A stretch of 64,000 bases of DNA from Amblyornis subalaris (taxonomy: Eukaryota > Chordata > Aves > Passeriformes > Ptilonorhynchidae). A program made the position numbers and the translations under genes. Under the pieces are notes generated by a model. It searched no databases and was not told where the DNA came from. It was given only the letters and a program-made list of their open reading frames with translations. This document shows positions 27,001 to 38,427 of this stretch, one piece after another. Within the stretch, counting starts at the first letter, position 1. Each line of letters starts with the position of its first letter. The stretch covers positions 829,042 through 893,041 of the forward strand of contig JACAXG010000065.1 in assembly GCA_018881555.1 (NCBI GenBank), given 5' to 3'.

Positions 27001-29173
27001 TGGGATTATTATTTTTTTCCCCCTTTCTGAGGTGGAGGTGGCAGTTCCTCTCTTAGAAGAAGATTTCTGAGACCTTCCATTAATGTGTACAACAGTGAGA
27101 CTGCCAGGAAATGGTTCTCTAAAAATGTGATCTCTTAAGGCAACCAAATGCTTCATTGCAAGCAGTTTCTTTCAATCTACAAGTCAGGAGGCATCAATCC
27201 TGTTTAGTGGTTTGAGTTTTAAAAGAAGAACACTGATGTCACACTGAAGCTTGCATAATGCCAGTGGTGGCTGCCTAATGCACATTATTTCTATGAGCTA
27301 TTCTAAATCCTAGACTTCACTGGTAGTGCAGATAGTGTACATCATTTTCTGGAAACAGAAATGGATGCTCTCCTGGAGCCTCTTTTCTGCACTGTTTTCC
27401 ATATTCAAGATTCAGAGTGACTGAAGAAGGTCCATTTGCCTACTGTTTTCCACCAGTTACCACATCAATGTTCGTAGATATTTCCAATTTAGCAAAAGAA
27501 GTTTATGAAGGTAATCAAAGAAAGGCCATTTTCAAATAGAGCAGGAAGAGAAAGGCAATCTTCCGCTATGGATACTGTCACTATACTCAAGTGAGAATAG
27601 TTTGGAAATCTGACCTTTGCATATGGGTTTGTTTCTTCTTTTTTTCCCCTTTTTTTCCGTATTGGTTTAATAGCATGGGTATACTGGAGACAAACCCATG
27701 TTAACCCCTCTGTCATCATATGTGGAAATGCTGTCTCAGAACTAAAATGGGAAGAGGGAACCTCATGTGGGACAGCAGGATACAATTGCTAATGTGAGTT
27801 TCCAAATCTAAGTGTTTTATTTCGGTATACTTTCAGTTTGCATCTGTTTATGTACTTGGAACAGAATTACCACTCATTACTTTAGGATTGACCATTCAAT
27901 TTTTTTAAATTTTGTATCTTGGAGCATTTTGTATTATTAGACCACCTAAAATGTAATTGTCAGTGAGGTTGATAATATCTTTTGCTACTTTGGCTTAGAG
28001 GAAGAGTTGTGCTCTCTGCTCATTGATGACCTCTTTGTTTTGTGTGATTGTGCTAGAAGGTGGTAACTGGCACCTTGCTTTTTCATACTATTTAAGGATG
28101 CCTTTTAATGAATATCTTCTGCTGTTCTTCAGGGTAACTAATTCACGCATGCAGTAATTCACAAGAAACTGAAAGGAAGTTACATGGAACTTCTTTTGAT
28201 AGTGCTTAGTAAGCATGTTTCATCATCCCAGAAATTCTGTTCAGTCTAAGCCTGATTTTGGAAAAGAAGGAAAACTGTCTGTTTCTGTCTGGAACTTGCT
28301 CGATACAAGGCAAGCAGTTTAACTTTTTGCCTAAAGGCATGTAATTTGTATTTGAAAAAATTAGTAACCATAAGGGAAGATTCAATAGGAGTTGGAATCT
28401 TAGGTTTTCATTTGATTTCAACAGTCACTGAAAACTTGACTGGTTTCATTTATTGCTTCATCTAACCTCTCTTTATGAATGTGCTCTAATTATGTTTCTG
28501 GTTTCCTTCTCCTTTGGGAATGCTTGATAGCTGTCATTGTGGATTTTTAGTTGAGTGAAAATGAGAACTTGAGTTTAAGTGACAGTTTTCAAATCCACTT
28601 TTAAATAGATATGAATTTCCCCAATTCCTTGTAGATCCCCATGCAGTGCTTTTAATGAGTCTGTGGGATGGCAAGGAGTCCATCTTAAAACACTTGTCAG
28701 GATCACCATTTCTCATTTGCCCATTGTCCTACCTATGGTTTGCTGCTAAAGTGCTGAGCTATCCCAGCATGAATACGTGTGACTTATGACTCTGTTGCAT
28801 ACCTTTATCCTGTGCATAAGCCTTGCAGTTACCTCATGTTTATGTGTCACAAGCACAGGCATGAACCCGATGTGTAATATGAAATGTTCAGTAAGAGAGG
28901 AATGCTTGGTGGAGCAATGTAATTAAGCATGATGCAAACAAGACATGTCTATCTGTCAAACATGAGCTGTATATTCTGCAGCCAGTACAAATAAATGGTC
29001 ATCCTTTGGATGGACAGATATTTAGCATTTTGATCTGTCAAATGCTAAATGACAGGATTATCAGGTGCTAAATAGAAAGCTCTTACATTTTTTCAGTTTT
29101 AAATTTGAGTTTAGATGATTTAGATCTGTATGTCTTCTAATGCTGTTCAAACTAATTCTATACATGTCCTGGT

Positions 29174-29195
29174 TTGAAAGACAGGTGTCTTTCAA
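29174..29195. repeat. 10-bp inverted repeat at the LTR 5' end
   Basis: TTGAAAGACA and TGTCTTTCAA are exact reverse complements separated by GG. The structure sits nine bases inside the LTR terminus and is probably an intrinsic feature of the family. Confidence 0.85.
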
Positions 29196-30157
29196 GGAAG
29201 GCAGAAACCTTCCTGGGGTAGAAAGGATGACCCCCCTCCCCCCAAATTATTATACCTTTGAAATTACGGAGCTTTCAGGCAAAGATGTGGGAAAAAGAAT
29301 AATAGTTCTTTACTAGGATTATGTATCTAGATATATATAACAAGACAGGTAAATGGCAACAATAAGAGAAAGACAAACCCAGTAACAGTCTTTTCTCACT
29401 CATTGGGCAATTTTCTGTTGAGGCAGAGTGTCTCAGTTTTGAGACAAATTTAGGAGCAAGACTCTTTGGACTGAGTCTTTCTCTTCAAAAAGGGTTCCAA
29501 AAACCCGCTTTGCACCAATAAGCAATGAATACCAATAGACAAAAGTGAAAAAAAAAAGGAACTAAACAGTTTATTAACAAACCAGGCAAGGGAAAACGAA
29601 AGGTAAATACCTGTTAAACACTAAAACTGTTGGAACCCACTTCCCCACATACACACACAAACAAAAACCCAAAAAAGGTGTCCAGAGTGTGGAGACAGTG
29701 TAGGAGGAATGCACCTTTTCCAACACGTGGTCCAAAGATGGCGGCCTTCCACGTGGAGGGGGCAGCAAACCCCCCGCCCCCAGGGAGCAGTCCTGTAGCA
29801 AAGAAAAAATTCCAGTGGCTACCTGGTGTTGACTTTTTCCTCCCAAGGGCCATTACAGCAGACAAAAACAGCTGGGTTGGAACCCTTCTGGTGTGCCTTC
29901 TCTCCCCAGCGTGGCTTCCTGGGGCTTGGGACTGGGCGCAGCCACTCCACTCCAGGCAATTTCTCTTCCACCGTTTTCAGAGAAGCAGCCTGTTCAGTTC
30001 AGTTCGTTGTAGCGCAGGGCTCCAGCGAGAGGGGCCCGCCCTGGTCCCAACTCTTGGGCAGCAGCCGCGGCGCCAAAGCACAGCAGGGCAGCAAGTATGA
30101 CAGATCACCCAACAGCTCTGCTCTCGACTCCCTCCTGACGCAGATGGCACCTCTCCC

Positions 30158-30327
30158 GATCCCGGAAGAGAGGGTGGGACATCCTGCCTCCCGATCCGGA
30201 AGAGAGGGAGCATCTTCCCGGCCTCNCCTGAACCGGTAGAGCGCAAGTGACATCCTGGTCCCCCACACCAGAAGAGAGTGAGCACCATTTTGGTCCCCCC
30301 GAACCCAGAAGGATCTTGGCCAGGGTC
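30158..30327. repeat. ~36-bp minisatellite inside the LTR (4-5 imperfect copies)
   Basis: Successive units begin near 30158, 30193, 30228, 30264 and 30300. Each carries a core of the form GAnCCnGnAGAGnG, followed by CATC or CACC, TTCC or CTGG, then TCCCC. The last copy is partial. The units have diverged, so expansion is not recent. An N lies in the second copy. Confidence 0.75.
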
Positions 30328-31366
30328 ATGTGATACTCCCAAGATGGGAAAGGGGGAAAAAGGGTGTGCAGAAAGAGAAAACAATAACAATCTTTTGGGC
30401 ATAAGCAGAGGATCGTGGAGTACATTATCATAATAGATAACTCCAGGACACAGAGGCTGCGGTGACTCCCCCGTGGCTGCAGGGGGCGCTGTGGCGCGAA
30501 CGTGACAACCTCTCCATGTGGCAGTGGCGGCTCGGGCGAGAGGGAGATTGCTCCCGGTGCAAACTCACGGGGCAGCAGCCTGGCTCAGCGTCAACCTTGG
30601 CAGTGGGCAGCAAGCAGCGCAGGCAGGGTTGACTGGGCAGCGATGGACCTCGGTACTACCCACCGAGGGGCCAGCAGAAGGCAGGAACAGCAGAGATGAG
30701 CAGACCCCGGCAGCGACCCATGTGGAGCAGTAAATCTGGGCTGGCGACAGGTCCGGGAGTGACCGGTTACAGCGTAGCACCGTACCCTGTGCCGCAGCAG
30801 GACCACCGCCCGTGGAGACATCACAGTGTAGCAGCGTTCTCGGAGCAAAACCAGCACTTGCTGCACACACGGCCGTCCCCACCGAACGCCCAGCTGAGAA
30901 GAGCAAGCTCACCCCCTGCCCCCTCCAGCCAAGTCTGGAAGTGTTTAACCTCTCACAATGATAAACTGCAGCCCCTGGGAGCAATCCCCTGGCCAACACT
31001 CCCAGCTCTTGTTTCTCTAGCTGGGGAATTATTGTGGCATGTGGGTGTGCGGGCAACCTTCTTTGTCTCTTGAGTATCACCCATTAGTTCCTGGACAACC
31101 CCTCCCTGCCCCCACAGATCTCTCTGCTAGATGGGACAAAAAATTCATTTGTCAAACCCACAACAATACATCAACACAGGGACAATAGTTTCTGATTTTC
31201 AAATGTCAGATTACTAGTTTCATTACTGTTTTTTAATTTTTTTATGCACTTCGGCAGTGTTTGTGAGTTTGAAGTATTATGCAGAAGCACGTGAGGTATA
31301 AATTATATAAATGACAGTAGTAAGAAAGACTAAAGGATATTAAAACAAGCAATTGCTTGTTCCCCT

Positions 31367-31384
31367 TATTTATTTATTTATTTA
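31367..31384. repeat. (TTTA)n short tandem repeat
   Basis: About four and a half TTTA units. Simple sequence. Confidence 0.9.
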
Positions 31385-33489
31385 GATTTTATATCTTGTA
31401 TGCATAAAGTGATGGGTTTCCTTTGGTTTAGACAGATTTAGCAATGACATTTTCTGATTTCATGTCCTGGGTCAAAAAAATACTTCTAGAAGGAGGTTAC
31501 CTTGAGTTGGTGTTTACTACTTAAAAAAATATCAGTTGTAAATAATGTGTGTTTGACTGGCTCCCATTAGGGACTGGATCTTTTGAAATGCTTTCCAGAT
31601 CTATTTTCTGAGTTTCAATATGAGTTGAACTTCTTCCTGAACAAAAACTTCCTCATTCTGCTGCCACCAGAAATAAGTTGATCCATTGGTTTTGGTTTTC
31701 TACTATGAGTAAGTCTTAATTAGAATTTTGCCTGTCATTGGTACCAGTTTATGTTTTATTGGTATTTTCTGTTTTGAATCTCAAAATGTTGCCTCCTTAT
31801 GCAACAGAGAAAGCTGAAAAGAATCTGTTTTATCTCTAAGTGGATATGAGTGCTTGTTTACAATGGGCAGTTATTCTTGTCAGTTTATATATTCACTGAC
31901 CAAAAGGGGAGAAAACTTGTGGAAAATAATGAAACCTTTGAAATTCAGCAAGGTTTATTTGGAAATATTACCTAAAAACTTATGGTAACTGTTTGGGGTC
32001 AAGTTGCAGTCTTATTTTTTATACAGCCTGTATTTTGAAAGGTAGAATTAAACTACTAAGGCTTGTAGCTAGTGTGTTATTGATAATTACATGTACTAGT
32101 AATCTGTGAAACTGCTGTAACTTTTTCTGAGCAGCTGCACGAAATACTCAAAAATCTGATTTTAAGTGTTAATTCCACTGTTGCACGTACAGTGCTAGTT
32201 ATTTGAACTTTATTTTTCTTTCAGTTCAGACATGCTTATAGGTTCGAGAATTTATTTCTGTTTTAATTTCAAGTTTACGGACTAGAGTCTCCTTGAAATT
32301 CAGATGACTGCCTGTTGGTGGCCCATATGGAATGGGAACCATTCTGAACTGTGAGCAAGACCATTTTGTGCATAATTCTCCTTTTTGGCCCGCTCCATTT
32401 ATTGTCTCACTAGAATGGGATTATGCTCCCAGGGTGTCGATAAATATTGATGAGTTCCAGTTCGAGCATTTATTTCTATTATACATGAACTGTTGTATTT
32501 AAATAATAAGGAATTTTTATTGACACAGGTATGATGTGTTAGGCTCTCTAATTATCATACTATTGTTGAAGTGGTTATCTTGTTATCTTAGAGTGGAAGA
32601 ACAGGCAAGGCTTGGCAGCTCCTTTGCCTCCTATCAGATTGTGATTTCCTGCCAGTGTCACTGAAGCAATTTTTTCGTGTGCTCTTAGACTAGAATTGCT
32701 TGTATGATTTTTCTTTTCTACTAAATCTCAGCTCAGAGTTTGTCTGCAGGACGAAGTATGTTCTTGCAATGCTGCTGTTTCAAAGAATGTCATTAATCAC
32801 TTTGGCTCTGTGCATTGAGGCTTGCCTACAGGAGGTATGGTGACTAAGGGAGATGCTACAGGCTTTCTAGGTCATCGTCAAATCAGGCTGCTGCTGTCAT
32901 TCTGCACAAGTTTTGCTGCCTTCCCTCTGAAGATCTCCATCTGCAGTTCTGAAGTCCTTGCTGCCCTTGTTAATTGCAAATAAGCACAAAGTTTTTATTT
33001 CAGTGGTAAAGCTTTTCAGATGCATGTGGTCTTCTTTCCCACTGCTGAGCTGGGCAGTCACTTGCATAATTACCTTTTATTTGAAGAAGAAATAGCTCCA
33101 GCTGGCTACTGCTGCTGAATGGGAGGTATTACTGTGTGCAGGCAATGATTAGGTGTTCTGACTGTTTCCTTCCTTGTGCTTCTTTGCTCTCACTGCTTTG
33201 CCTGACCTTTGCTGGTAGCTTCTGCAGTTGTCTCTCTCATGATCTGCCATCCATTACTTACAACCTNCTGAAGGTGAGTTAAAATCAGTTTTGTTTGCTT
33301 GATTCCTTTGTTTTCCCTTTCCCTGTCCCAATGGGACTTGGAATATCTGTGACAGCAAAAGGTTTGAGTAAGCACGGGCTTTGGATCCTGCTTGCTGCTT
33401 AGTGTGTTTACTCAAGCTGTTGCTGGTGTTCCTTGTGCAAACAGCTGCTGGTGGTTCTAAGCTGATCTTTTGTTTCTTGTATTGGTTAA

Positions 33490-33910
33490 ACCCGCCCAGG
33501 TGCCCTGTGAGCTGGAGGCTCCCTGTGGTTGTGGCACCGAGAGTGGTGAGGGGTCTGGGCCGTTAGGTGGCCTCTGCCTGGGGCGTGGGACACCTCCCTG
33601 GGGCTGAGGTCAAGCCCAGGCCGGGGTATCAGCCCACCAGCAGGTGGGGGGGGCTGGATCAGGCCCACTGAGGGGAACTGTTGTCGGACAGGGCTGTAGG
33701 GATGGGCTGTAGGGATGGGCTGAGGCCAAGCTGGGACGTGGGCCCACGGGCAGGACTGCCTCGGTGGGGCCTGTGGCTGCCTGGGGAAGCTGGAGACGGG
33801 CTGCTGGGGCATTGTGGGCTGATGACCGTAGGGGTGACATGGGGTCCTGGGCAGGTTGGGGGAGCTCCGGGGGGGCTATGCAGGGCCATTGAGGCTGTCA
33901 GGGTCCTGAC
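33490..33910. other. G-rich, CpG-poor block in intron 1
   Basis: The plus strand is dominated by GGG runs and GGCTG, GGGCT and CTGGG motifs for about 420 bases, with AT-rich DNA on both sides. It has strong G-over-C skew but few CpG pairs, so it does not look like a promoter island. A 13-bp unit (GGGCTGTAGGGAT) is repeated twice plus a partial copy at 33691-33722. Many G-triplets within short distances give G-quadruplex potential on the plus strand. No splice-bounded open frame or family is recognised. It may be an unrecognised repeat, a decayed minisatellite or a retrocopy. Confidence 0.5.
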
Positions 33911-34883
33911 AAAACCCATACAAGATTTTAGCTGTAAAATTAAAATGCCTAGTAGGAACAGTTTAAAATGCTTATGCTAGGTGGTTATCAGGCATGCAGA
34001 AAGACTGGGCTGAGGATATTTTTTAGCACAGAAACATCATGTAGATATTTGCAATCTCTTTTGACACCATAAAATGTAACTTTCAAAAAACTTGACTAGC
34101 TATTTCTTGAACATGCTTATTGTAAACTTCTTTTCTATAACAATTTGATGGTGTACAATTTTAATGTTTCTAGTCGTGTACCCCAGCTGATACTTTTAAC
34201 ATACAAATTTCTTTTTTGGTCAGATTGAGTGTTATGGAAATAACAGCTTGTCATTACTTGTTTGCAGATGTCTTCTTGCTGAATTGTAGCCCACATTTCA
34301 AACTTGGCAGAGAGAAGCAGATTACTTCCACTATTCCCCTTTCTATCTATGTCCCTTCTTTCTCCTTTATGCTAAATAGGAATTAGTGTGTGAAGAACTT
34401 TGTTCATCTAATTCATGTGCCAAAGATCACATGGCTTACAGGAACAACAAAAAGTCTGAGACTTTTCCACACTGATTTTAATTTATGTGGCATAGTGAGA
34501 CCTGGTTTTTGCTGTTGGCTGTATATAAAGGAAGTTAGTAGTGCTATATATTAATCTTATTATGAGTGCTATGTAAAGCAAATGGTTTTGTGAAAATACT
34601 TTCTCTGATATACCACAAGCAACCACTTGCTCCATTTGGGAGAGGCTTGCTTGCTCATTTGTGTTATTTAAGGTAGAAGGTAGACACAAAGTGAGGTCAT
34701 TCTAATATTGTTTCAATAGCTCTGAAACTAGATTGATCGCAAACTTATGGGGCAGACTGCAATGGGACTGTGACAGAATCACTTTTCTGAGCCCAGCAGT
34801 TACCAGTTGATGGCTGTGTTGGTGTATTGAACTTGGTTTGATGTAAGTGGCCTCGAGCTGTTACATTCTATACTTTTGTATCT

Positions 34884-34951
34884 TTGTCAGCTGACAATGC
34901 CCTTAATAGGCCTGAATTGAACAGCTGTATGTTAATTGCTTTGATGCAAAT
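34884..34951. promoter_or_regulatory. Candidate enhancer-like motif cluster in intron 1
   Basis: A perfect 14-bp palindrome TTGTCAGCTGACAA (34884-34897) contains a CAGCTG E-box within TGTCA/TGACA half-sites of the TALE (TGIF/MEIS) type. A second CAGCTG lies at 34922-34927 and a perfect octamer ATGCAAAT (POU type) at 34944-34951. The density of motifs is seen directly; regulatory function is inference only. Confidence 0.25.
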
Positions 34952-35922
34952 GTAGAAAATCAAAGACGGTAGGGAGGTGATGATTATAGCTTTGTCATTA
35001 TTATTTTTCATATCAAAATAAGCATACGGTTAACTAAGGAACTCAAGCTCAAGTTACATCTGTTTCTCAGGGTTATTAGGCTTAGTTTGGGCCACATCTG
35101 TAGCTCAGATGAGTAAAGGCATCCATTTGTTGGTCAGTTGCTGTAGGATTTTTCCAGATTGTTAAAATTTCAGCTGCATGGATGCATGTCTCTTCTCGCA
35201 TTTGGTATGAAAGGTGGGAGAAAGGTCAGTCTTCTGCAGTATTGAATAGCATCTAGGTTATTGAATAAAGACCAGAGATCCCCTTAAATGAAAGTGAAAT
35301 GCAACGTATTTGAGCATAAATAAAATAATTTGGAGTGAGAAATTTGACAGTGAATTTGGAGTTGGTTTCCAGTTGCATGGGTTTCACTAAGATATGGGTA
35401 CTTAGTTTCCATTAATGTTTGAAGTGCCGGGTTTTCACTGGAATGCAAATTAGATACACCTTAGAGCAGTGTTACAGAAGCAACTGGATAGGAAGAATGT
35501 TAGAAAACAATGAGCCACGTGCAAACTTTAAAACCAGAAACCTGAATATTTAGAAGTTACACATTTTTACAGTTCATAACCAGGAAATTAAATCTTTATT
35601 GTCAAGACAGGGTTCTTTTTTCGTAAGTTATTCAAGTGTCACCAACATCCACTGCCATTTCATTTTTCACAAAATAGTATTTAGAAAAGAGTAATGCAGG
35701 AATATGACTGTCATGCTTTATCTTTTGCATACAAAGTAAAGCCTGATTTATTTTTTTTTTTTTTATGAGCAGGATGCACTGAAGGAATTAATTCATAAAC
35801 AAAACATCTGTCTCCCCAGCAATTTTTTTGCTGGGATTGGAATGAGTCATGGGTTTGGGAACTGTGCTGGTCTCAGCGCAATGAGATCACTGGAAGACTT
35901 AAGGGTTTTTGCTGTGCTTTCC

Positions 35923-35940
35923 AAAAAAAAAAAAAAAAAA
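35923..35940. repeat. Poly-A run (18 bases)
   Basis: There are eighteen consecutive A residues in the intron. No recognisable retrotransposon body is attached to it. Confidence 0.9.
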
Positions 35941-36929
35941 TATTGTAAAGTTAGTAAAACTTGCCCTCTTTTTACACTTGCACGTGGCCATCTGCATTTG
36001 AGCCTTTATGATAATGGAACTCTCCTCCAGGAGAGCGGTTTCCTTTTATTCCCCTCTCAAAGGACTGAAGGGACTTGGACACAATTTTCTATACTAGTAA
36101 AAGTTAACAATCTGAATGTGATGAGAGGGTATAAAGAATGTCAGGAGTGGTGAGGAGCAGTATGTTGTTGCCAATTCAGTTTTGACCTAAATTTATATGT
36201 GGGTAAATACCACCATTGAGGGAAAAACTTTGATAGACTGAACGTAGTCCAGAAATGTTTCAAAGAAAACCAGATTTTAAATGTAAATTACTTGAAAAGC
36301 AGTATTATGACACTAGAAGATGGAAAATAGTTGTTGAAAATGAAACTGTTTTCTTCTGCGCTTGCCTTTTCTGGCATTTTATTTATGAAATGTTAGTTTA
36401 TTTATCTAGCTGAGATATGCTTTATTTACAAGAGGAAATTGAAGTGACTCAATGCTTCAGTTAATTCCCCCTAACTTTTGTAAGAGTTGTAGTAGATTTT
36501 TTCCATACTGTCTAGCAAGGATATTGTATCTGTATTCTCTAGATTTGGTGCTGTAGTTCTTAACATGAGAACAATCACTAATTTTGTTGGCAGAAATGTA
36601 TGCAGTTGTTAGCATAATCCCTTTGCACTTGAGCTTTCCTTCCTGACATTTAATAAAATTTTCTAAATTTGATTTGTATGGAAACTGACCCAGTCTCAGT
36701 CCCTTACAAGAATCTGATTTGTTTTGTACCTGAGCTGCTGGATCCCATGTGCTTTCTGAAATGTTTTGTTACCATGGTGGTCAGTGGCCTTGTCTCCATG
36801 TCTCTTGCATATATTCCCACTTTGAGATTCTCTATCTGGCAATCTCATTAAGCAGTAGGGTCCCATACTCCAGCTATTAGTAAAAGGCTCTTGCAGTGTC
36901 TTATTTCCTCTTTAGGGTCTGATTTTCTG

Positions 36930-37680
36930 TGGGGTTTTTAATTTTCAAAGTTTCTTTTATTTACATTAATATGTCTTAGAGACAGATGCACAGAAGTTGA
37001 GGAAGAAGGCTTATCCTAAGACTTTCGAAGCACGAACAATTACTTTTCTCCTTGGCAAGGCCATTAGGGCAAAGAGTGAGCTGCTTCCCATGTCTTTCTG
37101 TGTCATCCGCTTGTCTAGCCAGCCCCTGGCATAGCTGTAGTTCAGCTTGGTAGAGCCCAATCCTGGATTTCACCACACTCTGACCACACTCCATAGTGCC
37201 TTTGAGGACCACCTTCGGTGCTTCTGGGTGGAGCGGCTCTGCTTCGACTAGCACACGAGTTTCTGCAGTAAAAGAAACAAGCAGTTCAGGTTCTGAAGCA
37301 AAATCTTGGTTTGGTTTAGACACTGCATGTTTAAAAAAAAATCTGTAAAAAATATCTAGGTGCTGAAAGTCAAATTTTGGCATTTTATAAGTTCAGTGGT
37401 GGAGAGGGAACAGCTTCTCTACAGGTATTCTCTTGAATATCTGAAACCTACTCAGGGGTTGTGCCACCTTCTTTCACAACTCCATTTCATATCCATTGCT
37501 GGAGAATGAAGTGTCTCTCTTTCCTGGCTGGGTTTGGATCTTTTGTGGCTGGTGTGTTTTGCTCACATCCTTAGGAGAAGCCTTCTTTTCCTGGCTCCAA
37601 GCATCTATGATTGCACTCAGGTGGGAGAGTTGTACCTTTTCACATAGTCTCAGCCTAGAGGTCAGATTGAAGGTGAACTA
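36930..37680 (-). pseudogene. Unidentified broken coding-like sequence, possible processed retrocopy
   Basis: Reading the minus strand from 37677 down to 36976, one frame stays open for about 234 codons apart from two TGA codons (at about 37476-37474 and 37395-37393). About fifteen stops would be expected in AT-rich non-coding DNA. Composition is protein-like, for example RLCEKVQLSHLSAI, EAEPLHPEAPKVVLKGT and SRIGLYQAELQLC. The part at about 37037-37264 is clearly GC-richer than its surroundings. Fifteen bases after the final stop is an AATAAA signal (plus-strand TTTATT at 36956-36961), followed by A-rich sequence, as expected of a retrocopied mRNA 3' end. Against this, a splice-acceptor-like TTTCTTTTACTGCAG precedes the GC-rich part, which would instead suggest a true exon of a minus-strand gene. 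I do not recognise the protein. Another minus-strand frame at 38150-37923 may belong to the same sequence with a frameshift. Confidence 0.35.
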
Positions 37681-37922
37681 AAAATTACTTTCATATTCTT
37701 GTACTTGGATGAAAAGCATGGAAGTGGGGATATGTATTCTTTTACCTGCCCAAAAGAGATATTTTGGAGTAGAAACCTTTTTAAGTCAACAGCCTTGAAC
37801 AAGGGTTTACTTTTTTACTTTGAAGTCACCGAGTAAGGATAATGTTCAGTGAAGTTCTCCACTATGCAGTTCCTTATTTATTAAACAAATAGTGTATAAC
37901 TGTACACAGACTTAATTGCATT

Positions 37923-38150
37923 TTAAACTGAGAAGACTTCCACAAAACACTTGAGGAGCTCTTGCTTGTCAGACGCTGATACAATATGTTGCAATTCCTG
38001 TAACTGGCATTTATTCTCAGAGTTTATTCTGTGAATAAGAAGTGAGACAGTGGTAGCAGACAGTTCAGTGAGTAAGTCCAAAGCATCAAACCAAAGCATA
38101 TAATTCATACCCCATACATACCCTTGACCATATCTGCAATGCTGCAGCAA
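37923..38150 (-). pseudogene. Possible upstream piece of the same minus-strand pseudogene
   Basis: This 75-codon minus-strand frame has protein-like composition (for example LDLLTELSATTVSLLIHR and SDKQELLKCFVEVF). It lies just upstream, in minus-strand order, of the larger candidate at 36976-37677, but in a different frame. A CTTCTTATTCACAG motif inside it resembles a splice acceptor. No family is recognised and chance remains plausible. Confidence 0.2.
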
Positions 38151-38427
38151 GTAATTCTAATATTCCTCATTTCCACTGGGTAAGTTTTAAAGATCCAGCC
38201 TTCTTAACCAGTATTTTATAGTCCTTTTTTCCTTGTTGGGCTGAGTATCTTTGCCAAAGAGTGTACAGAACCAAAGTCACCAGTGAGAGTACTGGTAAGG
38301 GCATGCAGGACATCACAGGTGAGAAATTGTGTGAAGGCAACAGGGTAAGTAATGAGAGAGAGAGTACCTACCTTACATTTCCCGGCTCTCCCATTTTGGT
38401 TGTAAGATGTCTTAGCAGGCTCTTGCA

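Larger units (their letters stand above)
29165..31165 (+). mobile_element. Solo LTR of an avian endogenous retrovirus (about 2.0 kb)
   Basis: The element begins TGTCCTGGTTTGAAAG and ends CAAACCCACAACA, giving the TG...CA ends of a retroviral LTR. It is flanked by a perfect 5-bp target duplication, ATACA, at 29160-29164 and 31166-31170. No second copy of the terminal sequences, no primer-binding site and no gag, pol or env frame is seen. It is therefore best read as a solo LTR left after recombination between two LTRs. The first ~450 bases are AT-rich. From about 29620 the sequence becomes GC- and CpG-rich and contains a ~36-bp minisatellite. The starting sequence resembles an LTR I recall from songbird genomes. 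Five-base duplications occur with ERVL-type and some other avian families, so the class is uncertain. Orientation is based on that recall, because the TG/CA ends alone are symmetrical. Length is well above the few hundred bases usual for avian LTRs. One N is at 30226. Confidence 0.85.

Noticed and set aside
29630..31080. Several 90-170-codon frames on both strands within the LTR
   Set aside because: They lie in GC-rich LTR sequence, have no retroviral protein motifs and cross the minisatellite.
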